Shown one piece after another: positions 1 to 12,300 of a DNA stretch of 64,000 bases (positions within the stretch are counted from its first letter, which is position 1; each line of letters begins with the position of its first letter). Both the position numbers and the translations under genes were made by a program. Origin of the DNA: Papaver somniferum (lineage: Eukaryota; Streptophyta; Magnoliopsida; Ranunculales; Papaveraceae); the NCBI RefSeq assembly GCF_003573695.1, contig NC_039365.1, positions 133,573,466 to 133,637,465 on the forward strand, in the 5' to 3' direction. Below the pieces are notes generated by a model. The model did no database searches and was not told the DNA's origin. It saw only the letters and a program-made list of their open reading frames with translations.

Positions 1-810
1 CTTTCTGCTACAAACTTGATGCACCTCATACAAGGATCGATTCCCCTTTGTGATGTGTTGCACCTCTTCATAGGATCGGTTCCCCTTTACCCAGATTCGG
101 TTCAACAAATCACAAACTCGATCATACCATCTCAGGTGTTTACTTAAGATCGATTTCACTAATAAAAGTCATACCAATACATAAGTCAGGCCTTTGTGAA
201 TAGTTTTACCAATAACACAAACAACTCGTGAGAGGTTATACTAAATCACACATATTTGATGTTCACAAGACATGCAATGAATAACAATCCCAATAACACC
301 TGGCGATTTCATTTTCGATTCATAAACAAGTTTATGAACTTACTTCCTTAAAACACATGTAAAACATTGTTTCCTAGGATGAAATCCGCACCTCAAGGTA
401 GCATTTATACGATTATGTCGATGTCTTATCTGCAAAGTTCAATGGTTAATCAATAAACTTCATATTGTGTTCCTTAATATTATGTCTATCTAGAGTGTTC
501 ATGCTTCGCAGTTTCGTTTTCAATATGCACGACTTGAAAGATATGTTAGGTAATGAAACAGTTCAAGTCAAATATCACTAACCTCAAGTGGAAGGATGAT
601 GTTATCGTTGTAGCTTCTTACTTCTACACTTCTTCAAGTCTTCGCAATACTTGTAATGTCTCATATCCTAATACTTTTAATCTAACCTACACGAAGTTGA
701 CTCTAGTACATAATCATGCGACTCTTAAAATGAGTTTTGATTCACTAAAATATAATAACCAAACTTGACATACCAAAGCTTGGTGGGTTCAACCGAGCAA
801 TGCTCTGAAA
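1..810 (-). repeat. 3' LTR of copia A' (partial)
   Basis: Matches 6205-7037 along its whole length, with a gap near 6600 where the other copy has about 25 extra bases. The end reads GCAATGCTCTGAAA followed directly by the complement of the polypurine tract. In the partner LTR the end is GCTCTAACA, so the terminal CA has mutated here. The short ORF at 553-768 is only a by-product of the LTR, because the same reading appears at 6780-6995 in the other copy. Confidence 0.85.
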
Positions 811-826
811 ATCTCCCCCTTTGTCA
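811..826 (-). other. polypurine tract of copia A'
   Basis: The plus strand reads ATCTCCCCCTTTGTC, which on the minus strand is a purine run ending in GGGGGAGAT directly before the LTR. The same tract sits before the LTRs at 49144 (minus) and 58771 (plus). Confidence 0.85.
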
Positions 827-3307
827 ATTTTAGTGACAAAACTCTTATAATCATATGGATAAACAAATTACAAGAATTCATTACACATACGCTTGATTCC
901 TAGATTCAACAACACAATAACCTGCATTCATTCAATCCTTAAATGCTGCTGTTGACATTATAATTACAAAGCTAACACTCCCCCTAAAGGCGAGATAGGT
1001 ATATTTCATCAATCCCCACGTCTTTGTTATACCAATTAATATGATATGCTACTCCCCCTTAGTCTATGCTTTCACTCTTTCGTTAGATAAACGTTAAAGC
1101 ACAAATGTTCTTTTCCTTAGTGATACCAATCAATATAAAATCAATACCAGTATCACTTGTTTACCCCATATATTTTCCCCCTTTTTGTCACAAAATGACA
1201 AAGAAACGAAAAATTAAAGGACAACACAAAAAGAATCTTACAAATCTCAAAATAGACTTGCAAATCTATAGAGTTAAGCACGAGGGTTCCGCACACCATT
1301 TTTGATAACCAATATCAAAACCGAAACTACAAAGTAATTTGTTTTGATATGTTATCAAGGAAACAATTTCCCGAAGCAATTTTCCCAATTTAGTTTAGCA
1401 AACCAAAAATCAACTAAGCAACTTAGTCCTTTTGCTAAACCGATTGTACAAATACAATCGCTTCATTCGATAAGACCAAAATAAAGATAATTGTATTTCT
1501 CTCATCAGGTTCTAATTATCCATATAACTTAGACCTTTAAGTTTTAAACAAGACAATTACTAGGTTAGTTAACTAGCATTTCTTGTTAAGGCATTCGATT
1601 AGACTTGAATAACCGAAACCTCCACTTTGATAAGTTTAACTAAGATAAACTTAGCTTCTCTTATTCATAATCGAATTGGACTAAACAATCCATCCCGTAA
1701 ATCTTTTCTTTCGTTAAGCCATAAATAATTCATAAAAACCAATTAAATCAACTTGCAAAATTATTCACCTCAACCGGAAGCAATTGAATCAACATAAGCA
1801 TTAAAACACCACAATTGCACCGAAATTTTGTAAGCCAAAACAACTGATACCACACAATAAAGCAAGATAACAATAGTTTTTCTTAACCAGAACCAGTTGA
1901 ATCACACACACATCCATACACACATAATGGAGTAAAACATCAATTGTACCGGAATTTTCTTAAGCAAAAGCAAAATATATATGAAATAAAAATCAGGCTT
2001 TTCTTTAACAGGAAAATAATTAACTAACAATGTTGTTACCTCAAATTTCGCATCCAGTTTGCATCTTCTTCCAGGGAGAATTGATATCAAAATATCATTA
2101 TGTTGTCATCCTTATGCAAAACAAAATAATAACAACAACCAACCTTTACCAGAGAAAGGTTGAAAACCGGTTTTAACAATTGCAAGCAACAGTTGAAAAC
2201 CGTCGAAACACATATGCTTTTATGCTAAACCAGAACCGATTCAACATATTGTGACTTTTTCACATATTGTTTCTACCATAACCCCTCATGATCCTTTGAT
2301 AAATCCTACCAACATGGGATATAACTTAATCCTGCTAAATCAAAAAGTCACCCAAACCATAAGGGTTCACAACATTATGAGATCGAATTATCAAGGTAAT
2401 AAAACCTAAATCAAACATCCCATAAACCTCCATAGCAATAATAAAGCATTCAAGCACAGGCTATGTAAATCAAAACCATCATAAGAAAAATTATAAATCA
2501 AATAATTTTATTCATAATAGTTTTATTCATAATAGACTTAATATAATCATTGAAAGAAATCAAAAATTGATGTATATTTTCCTTGATTAAGTATTACAGT
2601 AAATAACTTAATCTCTAGTGGTGCTCTCATTATTTACTGATGATTCCTCGGTGTTTTGATTATTGAGTATTCTTTTCTCTTTCAGATGATTGAGTCTTTG
2701 TTTCAGAAGATTCAATTCCACAATCGATTTCAATAGGATTGACTCAAGCAGTTTTTCATTCAACACTGCAGTTCCAAAAGATCACGAGCGACTTCAAAAT
2801 CTCCCATTAACATAAGCATAAGCTCAAAATAAATATGATTTTTTTTTATGTTCGTTTGAGAAGTAGCCTTTGATCTCAACTGGAAAGGTCTCAAGTTTTC
2901 GAAGTTGAGATTCAATGTCAATAGTATTTTCACCCATCTTTTACCCTGGATATAAGAAGGATCGGTCCTATAGAGGATTTATATAATAACCCAAACTTGG
3001 TTATCAAGATTGTAATACTAATCACGGTAGTTTTTATTTGTGAAAATATTAAATTTCGGAAACATCATAGAGTTTTTTCCGAACCAGTATAAACTAGAAG
3101 GTATGAAAATATTTTTCCCAACTTTTCTCATGGACTTTCCAAGGATCAGAAGTATTTTCCTAAAAAAATAGAATTCCAAGTATAGAAAAATACTTTAGAT
3201 ATTAAAGAGTATAATATTATACAATCTTCATGTTTTTGTGCTACTTTTTAAAGAACTTCCTTTTTTATTTGAATTGAGCACATCTAGGGAAATTCCACAG
3301 ACCAACA
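827..3307 (-). other. non-coding interior of copia A'
   Basis: About 2.5 kb with only short chance ORFs on both strands. It contains several short C-runs such as CTCCCCCTTAG (about 1050), which also occur in the interiors of the copia elements at 52.0 kb and 58.4 kb. I see no pol remnants. This is where integrase and reverse transcriptase would lie in an autonomous copia element. Confidence 0.6.
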
Positions 3308-4174
3308 TCAGTTGTTGGAGTGAGCTAGTGATAGCTTAGATTTTATGGAACATGATCCATCTTGATATTTTTGAATATCTATCCTTTCGGGATTCTTCCA
3401 AGAATAAACTTCTTTCACTGTGTCATAGTTGGAGTGATCTGATTTAACAGAAGGATCAGATCGATGATCAACCTTATAAGCGTGACTTGAAGTTTTTTGA
3501 GTTGCCAAACCAGAACTCTTATATCGACCCAGGAATTCCTTGGAATATGACATCACCATTTGATGAGATTGTTTCCTGGATTCTATTTTAGACACTTGAT
3601 CAACAACAAAGCAGCATGATCTGAAATAATTTGTTTTTGTATTCAAGAGTTGATCTTTTTCTCTGTTTAAGAGATAATCATCATTGGATGATGTTGACCG
3701 GATACTAGTCAGAGGATTATCCCTTAAAGCACATCTGTCTTGATTCTTGTAGGTTGTTAGGCTATTAGAATCATGATGTATTATATTAGTTAAGAGATTT
3801 TGTAGATTAGAATCGCATATCCTTGTTTTAACTAATATACTCCTTTTGGCTTGAACAACATCAAGTTCTTTAGATTCAGCATTTTCATGAATCAATGATT
3901 CTCTGACGAGCTTTTCGGTAGATGGATAATATACATTATCCTTTAGATTATATTTTTCAGCAAGCGTTATGAAAAATTTAATCTCATTACAGTCTTCTGA
4001 ATCTGACTTGTTTGTCACAAGTATTTATTTCCTTATTAACTTATCATGGTTAATATTTCCTGAGATGTGTTCCACCAGATAACTAACAGTGCTGAGTTGT
4101 TTATCAGATTTTGAAAACAAACATCCTTTCTGAAGTATATCACCTTCTTGCTCTACGTTAACTGAATCATCCAT
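3308..4174 (-). pseudogene. gag-like ORF of copia A', one internal stop
   Basis: An ORF runs in one frame from an ATG at 4174, about 70 bases downstream of the primer-binding site. An in-frame TAA at 4027-4025 breaks it, and it then reads on to 3308 (the last 236 codons are open). The product is hydrophilic, rich in Ser, Asn, Lys and Asp, and begins Met-Asp-Asp like the gag of the copia array (Met-Asp-Glu at 54929). I could not find a CCHC zinc knuckle in it. Position next to the PBS and composition suggest a structural capsid-type gene. No enzymatic motif is present. Confidence is moderate because I rest on position rather than a clear domain. Confidence 0.55.
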
Positions 4175-4240
4175 TGGATTCAATTTCTTATAGTTTGGAT
4201 CGCACCAAACACAGATTGTTTGATATTTTCGTGTTTGCCT

Positions 4241-4252
4241 GCTCTGATACCA
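4241..4252 (-). other. primer-binding site (initiator Met tRNA) of copia A'
   Basis: The minus strand reads TGGTATCAGAGC, the usual plant copia PBS complementary to the 3' end of initiator Met tRNA. It lies two bases inside the 5' LTR that starts at 4255. Confidence 0.9.
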
Positions 4253-4254
4253 AT

Positions 4255-7037
4255 TGAAAAGGCGAGGGTACCCAAATATACCTCAAGCTGAAACTTTTCC
4301 TACCTACAAGTCATTTCTCCGAAAGTGATTGCCTATTGACTGAGTCGAGACAATGCAACTAATTGGTTCACACTTCGTATGATCGTCTATGGATACGATA
4401 TCGAGACAATACAACAACGAAGTATGTTTACTTGATAAAAAGGTTCAGACTTAACCAAAATAGGATTGCTTATCAAGTAAATAGGAATTAACGTTTGTGT
4501 AATTTACTTTAATTATAATAAAACAATTATAATGTGGAAATATAAAGTAAATGACACAACAAGATTTTGTTAACGAGGAAACCGCAAACGCAGAAAAACC
4601 CCGGGACCTTGTCCAGAATTGAATACTCTCAGGATTAAGCCGCTACACAAACTTAAACCAACTTTGTATAGTTGAGACCAAGCAACTAAACCTATAGTTC
4701 ACCTAGTTCCGTCTGTATTCCCACGCCTCCAGCTTATGAATAAGTCACGTTCTTGGAACAATTCCTTTGGTCCGTATTCCAAAAAGTAAAGGAACAACAA
4801 ATCTGTTTGGTATCAACTCTATTCAACCAAGTGATGTGAGTCAGACAAAGGCTCTTCTTGTTTATCTTAACATAAACTCCTTCGTCGAGTTCTTAGATCT
4901 ATCTTATGTTCAATCACCAAAGGTAATTGTTAAGATTTTGCAATCAATACTTTTAATCACCAAGAATTGTATTGATGTCGATCTACACAACTAATCAATC
5001 CAATCTACCACAAGGATAAACCGATTATAGTTGGATCCTCTTACACCGAAACAAGTATTGTGCACACCAAAGATTATGAACCCCAAATTATAAATCTTCA
5101 ATATCTTCTTTGTATTCAAATCTTCTTAGATATTCAATAAACACCTGCACACAACAACTTGAATCTCTTGTGATCAATCACGCACAGACTGGAGTCTGTT
5201 AACAATGGATTATCACAAGATCGTCTTTAGAACTAAAAACAGTCTAAAGATCTCTGTCGAAACTTCGATCTAGTTTGAGTGAATTTTATACAAGGAGAGA
5301 AGATTCTCAAGCATAAACAAACAAGGTGCAGCCAAAGTTCAACCACCGTTAGTCAATCAAATCAATCGAAAACACAAGATAAGCCGAAATTATCTAGTGT
5401 CCCACCAACGGTACAAGTAGAGATTCTCAAGCCCAAAGAAGACTTTGAACCGAGCGGCCATAAGAGATTTCGCCTAATTAGGTTACTCTTCTCTCCGAAT
5501 AGGCGGCTACACCAGTAACAACACAACCGAGTAAGTTTGCTGTCACGAATGATTAGTTTGCTAGAAATGCAAACTTCAAGTATTTATAGACAAGGAAGTT
5601 TGGACACCAAGGAATTTCCAAAACCAAAAATATTCTCAAAGATATTCAATATATTCCAAATTCAGTTTCCATAATTCCTGGAAATGCTCTGTCCAAAATA
5701 ATGACCGAAAACCTCTTTGGAAAATCTGAACTAGTAAATGCACATTACTAATTCTCAGTCTCCTAAATAAAATTAACAACCTTAATAAAAATATTCTTAA
5801 CTTATTTACATTTCGATCCTGGGATTTTCTTCCCGTAGCTATTAAGGAATAACTTTGAACAATAAAAGATAAACATTATTGTACGTGTTCAAAGTATGTC
5901 GACATCCTTATTGTAAGTCCTCTTTCATACTTACAACCTTGAAACCGATTTCCCACACTTCCAAACAGGTTTAGAATTTGTTCATCTGACTTTCAAGAAC
6001 TATGTGATTGATCAAGAACACTCAATCACAAATCATGGGTTTAATGATTCTACCAAAACAAGTTTCGGTTCTACCTCTATGTGAGTACTGTGCATAGTCA
6101 CAATAGTTTTCTGAAATTCGGTTGACTAGGTACTAAGATCGGTTCCCCACATATATATATGGTATCTAACTCATATGTGTTGTACATGTCCATAGGATCG
6201 GTTCCCCTTTCTGCTACAAACTTGCTGCACCTCATACAAGGATCGATTCCCCTTTGTGATGTGTTGCACCTCTTCATAGGATAGGTTCCCTTTTACCCAG
6301 ATTCGGTTCAACAAATCACAAACTCGATCATACCATCTCAGGTGATTACTTAAGATCGGTTTCACTAATAAAAAGTCATACCAATACATAAGTCAGGCCT
6401 TTGTGAATAGTTTTACCAAGAACACAAACAAGTCGTGAGCGGTTATACTAAATCACACATATTGGATGTTCACATGATATGCAATGAATAATAATCCGAA
6501 TAATGCCTGGCGATTTGCTTTTCGATTCATAAGCAAGTTTACGAACTTACTTCCTTAAAACACATGTAAAACATTGTTTCCTATGATGAAATCCTCACCT
6601 CATACCCATACATAATCACGATAGCATTTAAACGATTATGTCGATGTCTTATCTGCAAAGTTCAATGGTTAAGCAATTAACTTCATATTGTATTCCTTAA
6701 TACTATGTCTGTCTATCTAGAGTGTTCATGCTTCGCAGTTTCGTTTTCAATATGCACGACTTGATAGATACGTTAGGGAATGAAACAGTTCAAGTCAAAT
6801 ATCACTAACCTCAAGTGGAAGGATGATGTTGTCGTTGTAGCTTCTTACTTCTTCACTTCTTCAAGTCTTCCCAATACTTGTAATGTCTCATATCCTAATA
6901 CTTTCAAGCTAACCTATACGAAGTTGACTCTAGTACATAATCAAGCGACTCTTAAAATGAGTTTTGATTCACTAAAATACGACAACCAAACTTGACATAC
7001 CAACGCTTGGTGGGTTCAACCGAGCAATGCTCTAACA
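4255..7037 (-). repeat. 5' LTR of copia A' (2.78 kb)
   Basis: The plus strand starts TGAAAAGGCG and ends GCTCTAACA, so in element orientation it is TG...CA. Its last 830 bases repeat window positions 1-810. Within it, the motif GGATCGGTTCCCCTTT and variants recur about every 45 bases around 6194-6300. At 2.78 kb this is unusually long for a copia LTR, and no coding capacity is evident in it. Confidence 0.85.
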
Positions 7038-7048
7038 CTCACCCATCA

Positions 7049-7190
7049 TCACTCATCAATATTGTCTTCATCAAGGACCACCACTTCTAGTTCTGGTTCC
7101 TCAAGTGAAAGATTTTCAATCTTAAGTTCTCCCACATCGTCTAGTGGATCAAATGCATCTCCACTGATATCCCACAGTTTACTTTCTCCT
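7049..7190 (-). pseudogene. C-terminal scrap of a DUF659/hAT-type transposase
   Basis: On the minus strand one frame reads about 43 residues ending in a stop at 7051-7049. The reading contains Trp-Asp-Ile-Ser-Gly-Asp-Ala-Phe-Asp, then Leu-Asp-Asp-Val, then Asn-Leu-Ser-Leu-Glu-Glu-Pro-Glu-Leu-Glu. I recognise that acidic tail (WD..GDAFD..DDV...LSLDEPELE) as the C-terminus of plant BED-finger/DUF659 hAT-family proteins. Upstream sequence is too decayed to follow. It lies 12 bases from the copia A' LTR. The Ser-rich plus-strand ORF at 7062-7304 is its antisense shadow. Confidence 0.55.
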
Positions 7191-9327
7191 TTCGTATATA
7201 AAAATAGATTGATTTCTTTTAGAAATTTATCTTATATTATAGGAAGTATCCCCTCTTTAGAATATCCGAGAGGTATCCCAAAGCATCCCCTACCCTTTTC
7301 ATAATTAGTAAAAAGGGATACTTTAAATGAAATATCTGATACGTATTCCCAAATATCTAATATTGATACGGCATGATACGTCACCGATTTTGAAGTATGC
7401 GTGCTTTATAGCTCTGGACTATAACCCGTAGTCATCGAGAGATGCCCATTGAGCTTTTTTGTTTTTTGTTTTCTCTTCTTCTTGGTTTGGAAGCAAAACC
7501 CATTTGACTGATCATGCCCTCATGCTAATGTTTTATTGGGGCAGGCGACTTTAAGCAAAGGGCCACCAGATTCAGCCTGTAACTCGTCAACGCAACGCCA
7601 AATCGAGAAAGTTGCTCTAGTACTTTTTGGGTTAGATTCAAAATCTCGCGAAATGTGAACAAAAAGAAAAACTCTACAAAACACTGTGCCTGATAGAATG
7701 ACAGACGAGTATAAATACATTTTTAATTCGAATCTCGTGTTTTAAGAAAAGCTGAATCAAATACGAATACAGGAAAGACCTGAAAATGATGTCGCCAATC
7801 AGATCTCTGAGAATCGACGACTCGCTCATTCTCCACCTTTGAGGTAACATTGTTATTTCCGTTTATGCAATTATCTAGAGGTGGAAACCCTAGTTGATAG
7901 TATTTTTTGTTTTTATTTGCTAGCTAATTTGATTCAACTACTATTTAGATCACCAAAAATCAAATATTTGTTTGAAATCTTATTTCAAGCTTTAACATGG
8001 TCAAGAACTGATACTTTTTTCACTAAGATTGAGAGATACTAAAAATATTTTTATACACTTGAATGGAACTGACGCACAATGAAAATCCAGTAAACTCTTG
8101 TTTAAGTTGCATTTGACATGAAGAAATTAGAACATTAGGAAGCCCGAAACCATTGGAAAAACCTAAACCTAAGAAACTTAACAATGTAGTATGACCAATT
8201 AGTGTAGTTCCTTTGCTAGTTATCAACTACCTCCATACCGGTACTTTGACGCACTTTGATTTACTCTTAACGAAACATGTCTACTATTGATTTTGTTTCT
8301 TTTTACTAGGTCCCAATGGTATAATATAGCTTAACAAGATGTTGTGTAGCTCTATGTTACTTTATGTTATAGAGTTAAGAATAATAAAACCAAGACAAGA
8401 CTTCTGTTTCTTGTTTCTTCGTATGTGCTCTACACTGTTACTCTTTCAACTGCTCCGTTTTCTACTGCAACAATGATCATATTGCTTTTCAGTAAAACTG
8501 GGTAGTTGATATATAGGCATGAACTAGAACAAAAGCTTTAGATGAGATTGTCATCTGTATTCATAGACGTACCAACTTAGAGGTGCTTAGCGTATCTATC
8601 TGCCCATTCCAGTTTCATTAGCGTTCATTCTCACCTAGTGTATGATCATGGCTGGTTTCAGTTTCATTACCTTCTTGACTCTTATTTCGAATTTGCTAAT
8701 CCAAAGGAAAAATTATTTGCTAGTTCCCCTTATCAATGTGTATTAGCTTGAATTAAAAAAGTAGGCACGTTAAAGACGTTAGCAAGGTCATGGAAGAACA
8801 ATTAATAGATAAATAAATAAAATGTTTCATATAAAAACCCAGTGAATCAAAGTAGTTATATGAAGCACCACAGATGACCCATTGATCTACTTGCCCCAAC
8901 CTTTCTAGGGCTTTTTAACCGATTGCGGGAAAAGGGATTCCTACTTTGCCTAGGTGTCCACCATACAACTAACTAAGAGGTTACAGGTAGACGTGTAGAG
9001 AAACTCATGTGCTACTTACTCCTCCTACCAGTGTATCTCATGTGTTCAACAGTTTAAAGAAACTTATGAAATGTGCTTTGGTAGGTCAGTTAGTTTATTT
9101 ATTGTGTTTGACATAGTTCTCGTTCTTTAGTGTTGTAAACCCGTTTTAAACTCTAGTTGTGGAGCTATCCACCACTGCATAAAATTTAGTTATTTAGGTC
9201 GTAAGTTGAAGAAAATACATAAAGAAAGTAAGATCCCATCTATCTATGGTACTTTATATCACATGCATTCTTCCTAGCTTATCATATCATGTGAACTTAC
9301 AACGTGTACTATCTTTTCTTCCTCTAG
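7191..9327. other. intergenic / upstream region of the MTP12-like gene
   Basis: AT-rich DNA without a convincing coding region. Bases about 7740-7851 could be a 5' leader exon, because the segment ends CTTTGAG|GTAACA with a good splice donor. The only ATG frame in it hits TGA just before that donor, so it would be non-coding. The region encoding the first MTP12 residues (normally a long first exon) was not found here. Confidence 0.35.
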
Positions 9328-12300
9328 GCACACTCCCTTGCAGATAATCCATGTGATTGGGAACTTTATGAGAATATGGTCAGTTTATACCATGTACCAC
9401 TACTTATCTCAAGAAGGAGCTTCAGTTGTAGTTTTCATTTTCAGTTGCTTGGTTCCATCAGCTATGTTCTTTCTATTATCGCAAAAGCCTTGGAAAGGAA
9501 GGGCCCTATCCAGTCAACAGGTCGACAAGAACTATCTTGCCTCATTTAATCATTAAAGGGAATATAGCCAAAGCAAGGAAACCATTTCGACTTCATTTAT
9601 CAGGGTCTCTCCAGAGTGCACTTCAACTTGTAAGATTGTATATCTCATGAAAATGCAATTGTGTTTCAGGTAATACCAACGGTACTCAATGGAGGCATAA
9701 CAGCATTATACTTTATTTTGTGGGCAAAGGGCCTGAAGACGTGTGGTCCTATAAGGTAAGTTACTGTAATTAATTTAACCTGTGTAAATGCTTCTTAACA
9801 CTTAACTTTGTTTGCATGGCTTCAGTTCTTGGTTTAATTGTTAGGGTTATCTTTGCTGGATATTCAGCTCCATAAAGATTATACTTAAGAGTTAAACATG
9901 ATAATGTCTTTTCCTTGTGCTGAAAATAGACTTTAGCCTAGTATTAGCATACTCCGCAGCTTGGTTAAACTAAGAACAATATAGTATATAACATGTTATA
10001 CACTTGGAAATAGAATCATGTCGAAATTCCAACGCAAAAGAACATAAATAGAACTAGATTTCTGACTTGGACTTCTACTTCTATTTCCTCGCACTCTTTT
10101 ATGGATGAATCTAGAAGAGAGTCCTAGTCATGCTTGCCGAATGTCTCTCTCTTAGCCGTTTCTATCATGAGTTGGAGAGACACTTCACGTGGCTACGTAG
10201 GACAGCTCATAAAATGATTAGCTTAATATAGCATTAGCCATAAACAAGATTAAATACATGATGAGAGCTATTAATCATATCATAATTTATAATTTTACAT
10301 AAATTATGAGAGCTATTAAATACATGATGAGAGCTATCATAATTTTACTAAATCGTCTTAACTTAAACTAATCAGAGATTGATTTAATCTAATCATGGTT
10401 GATGCTAAATCATAAAAAGACAACAATTATAACTACAAGGGACTAGACTACTGTCAGTGTCAGCTAACATGCATGACGCAGTGTCAGTTCTTTCTAATTT
10501 TTCTTCAGTTATAACCTATGATAGGGAAATAAAACTATGAATGGTTAAGTTTCTTAGAAGATATTGGATTACATTATATAGTAAGTGTAATTGATAATCA
10601 TATCCCAAAGTGATTAGGGTTGATTGACCCTAATTTCCACAATGTCCAGAATGGGCAATTCTAAGGGTCCAGAGTGATCTGAAATCAATCTTGTGTGATT
10701 TTTCCTTCACAATAGGAATAAAGATGGAGATAGGGATAGCTGTCTTAGGCCATCGTGATCTGATGTTTATCAATGCTGTGGCTGGAGATTTGATGAACCT
10801 TTGAACCATGATGATGCCTCATCTGAAACGCCACTTTTTACTATGTAAAGATTATCTTAAGACCTCATTAAGGGTGATATTTATATGCTCCAGATGTCAG
10901 TTGGTAATAATGATAATAATATCAATTAAATATGTTGACACCATTCACTAACAAGAAGTTTTTTAGGCCATATTGGCGTTGGTTTAGAAGGCAAACCATT
11001 TATATTTGGATATCTAGACTATGATAAAGCATGCTTCTTTCACCATCTGAATTTTCTTACTACAGTGCCACCCATTTCATCTGCATTGCTCTTTCTCTGT
11101 CGATTTGCTGTAAAAAGTCAGCTACATATAGACTTTCTGTTCGTTGGTAGATGTATCCAGTTTCTTCTTGACTTTTCTTCTTTGCGATTCCTGACATATT
11201 TTTAATTTTTGAATGGCTTTATGTTCTCATCTCAACTCCAGAGCAATATTGGGAGAGTATGCTGGTGCTGTTCTTGGAGTTCTATCTGCAGTATTGTATG
11301 GGCGAAAGGCTCATGTTTGGAAAAAGGTGCTTTAGATCTTGTTTTGTAGTCCTTGTCTGTAGAAGTTGCTTGCATAAATGATCTTTATCCTTATTTGTTT
11401 CTGAATATGGATTGAAAACTGACGGTTGGATTTTGCAATTTAATAAAAAGTGTCTGCCATACTGGAGGGCATGACTCATCCAGTGAATATCTTCTGCTTG
11501 ATACTTGTCATCAATTTACTCGATTTAAAATCTGCTGTAGATTAAAATCTGCATTCAAATATGTCTTTTCCTGCTGTAGATTAAAATCTCAGTTTCAACA
11601 GAAATGAAGTTCTTTTCTTCTTCTTTCTCTATATACCTATTTATATACTTATTTTTATCATTGATAAATCTTCAACGTATACTAGGTGGGTGGGCTCGTT
11701 GCAATGTCGGCAGCATTCTATTTCTTATCTCAAGGGTGGGCCATGGCCACACTTTCACCCTTCAATATCCTTAAAATGTTTGAGAACGTTGTTACAATCG
11801 GCTTTACTAACTTATTTGTAGTTTTTGGCATGTTGAAAGATCAGTTTTCTGTAACAGTTGGGTATTGGTTTTACTTTTATCTTCTCCTGTTTACTGTGCT
11901 GGTTGTATGTTCCCTTGTATCAATTTTGACCTTGACCAGAAAGTACCATTTAAAGATAGCCTTGTCACAGAGGGTGCAACAAAGGAAGCATTGGGCATGA
12001 AAGAAATGACAGTTCCCTTATGTGCTGGTATTTTATCAGCGTTGAGAAGAGTAGTTGCACGCCGAGTGTCACTCAAGGTAAGATATCTGTATAAGATATT
12101 AAGAATAATCATTTTTTCCTGCTCTACTAGTTGATTAGAACTTTCATAAGTTACTGTATTTATCATGAAAATTACTAATTACCTAGAGCTGTACAAACTC
12201 TCTAGGCTGACGATGTCTTTCCTTAGTGTCTACCTCTTGTGTTGGAGTCCGATATGAGTTGGTTCTACTTGATTTACCTTTTGCAGTATATTACAGTTTC

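Larger units (their letters stand above)
1..7037 (-). mobile_element. Ty1/copia-type element A' (non-autonomous, gag only), 3' LTR truncated by window edge
   Basis: Read on the minus strand the order is 5' LTR (7037-4255), primer-binding site complementary to initiator Met tRNA (4252-4241), a gag-like ORF (4174-3308), a long non-coding interior, a polypurine tract (about 826-811) and the 3' LTR (810-1, cut by the window edge). Bases 1-810 repeat 6205-7037 at roughly 95 percent identity by eye, which defines the LTR pair. No protease, integrase, reverse transcriptase or RNase H reading is visible in the 3.4-kb interior. The PBS TGGTATCAGAGC and the PPT AAAGGGGGAGAT are the same as in the copia elements at 45259-64000, so this is a cousin of that family. 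TSDs cannot be checked because one end lies outside the window. Confidence 0.85.

Noticed and set aside
7062..7304. Ser/Thr-rich plus-strand ORF of 80 codons
   Set aside because: Antisense of the DUF659-like remnant, whose minus-strand frame makes better protein sense.
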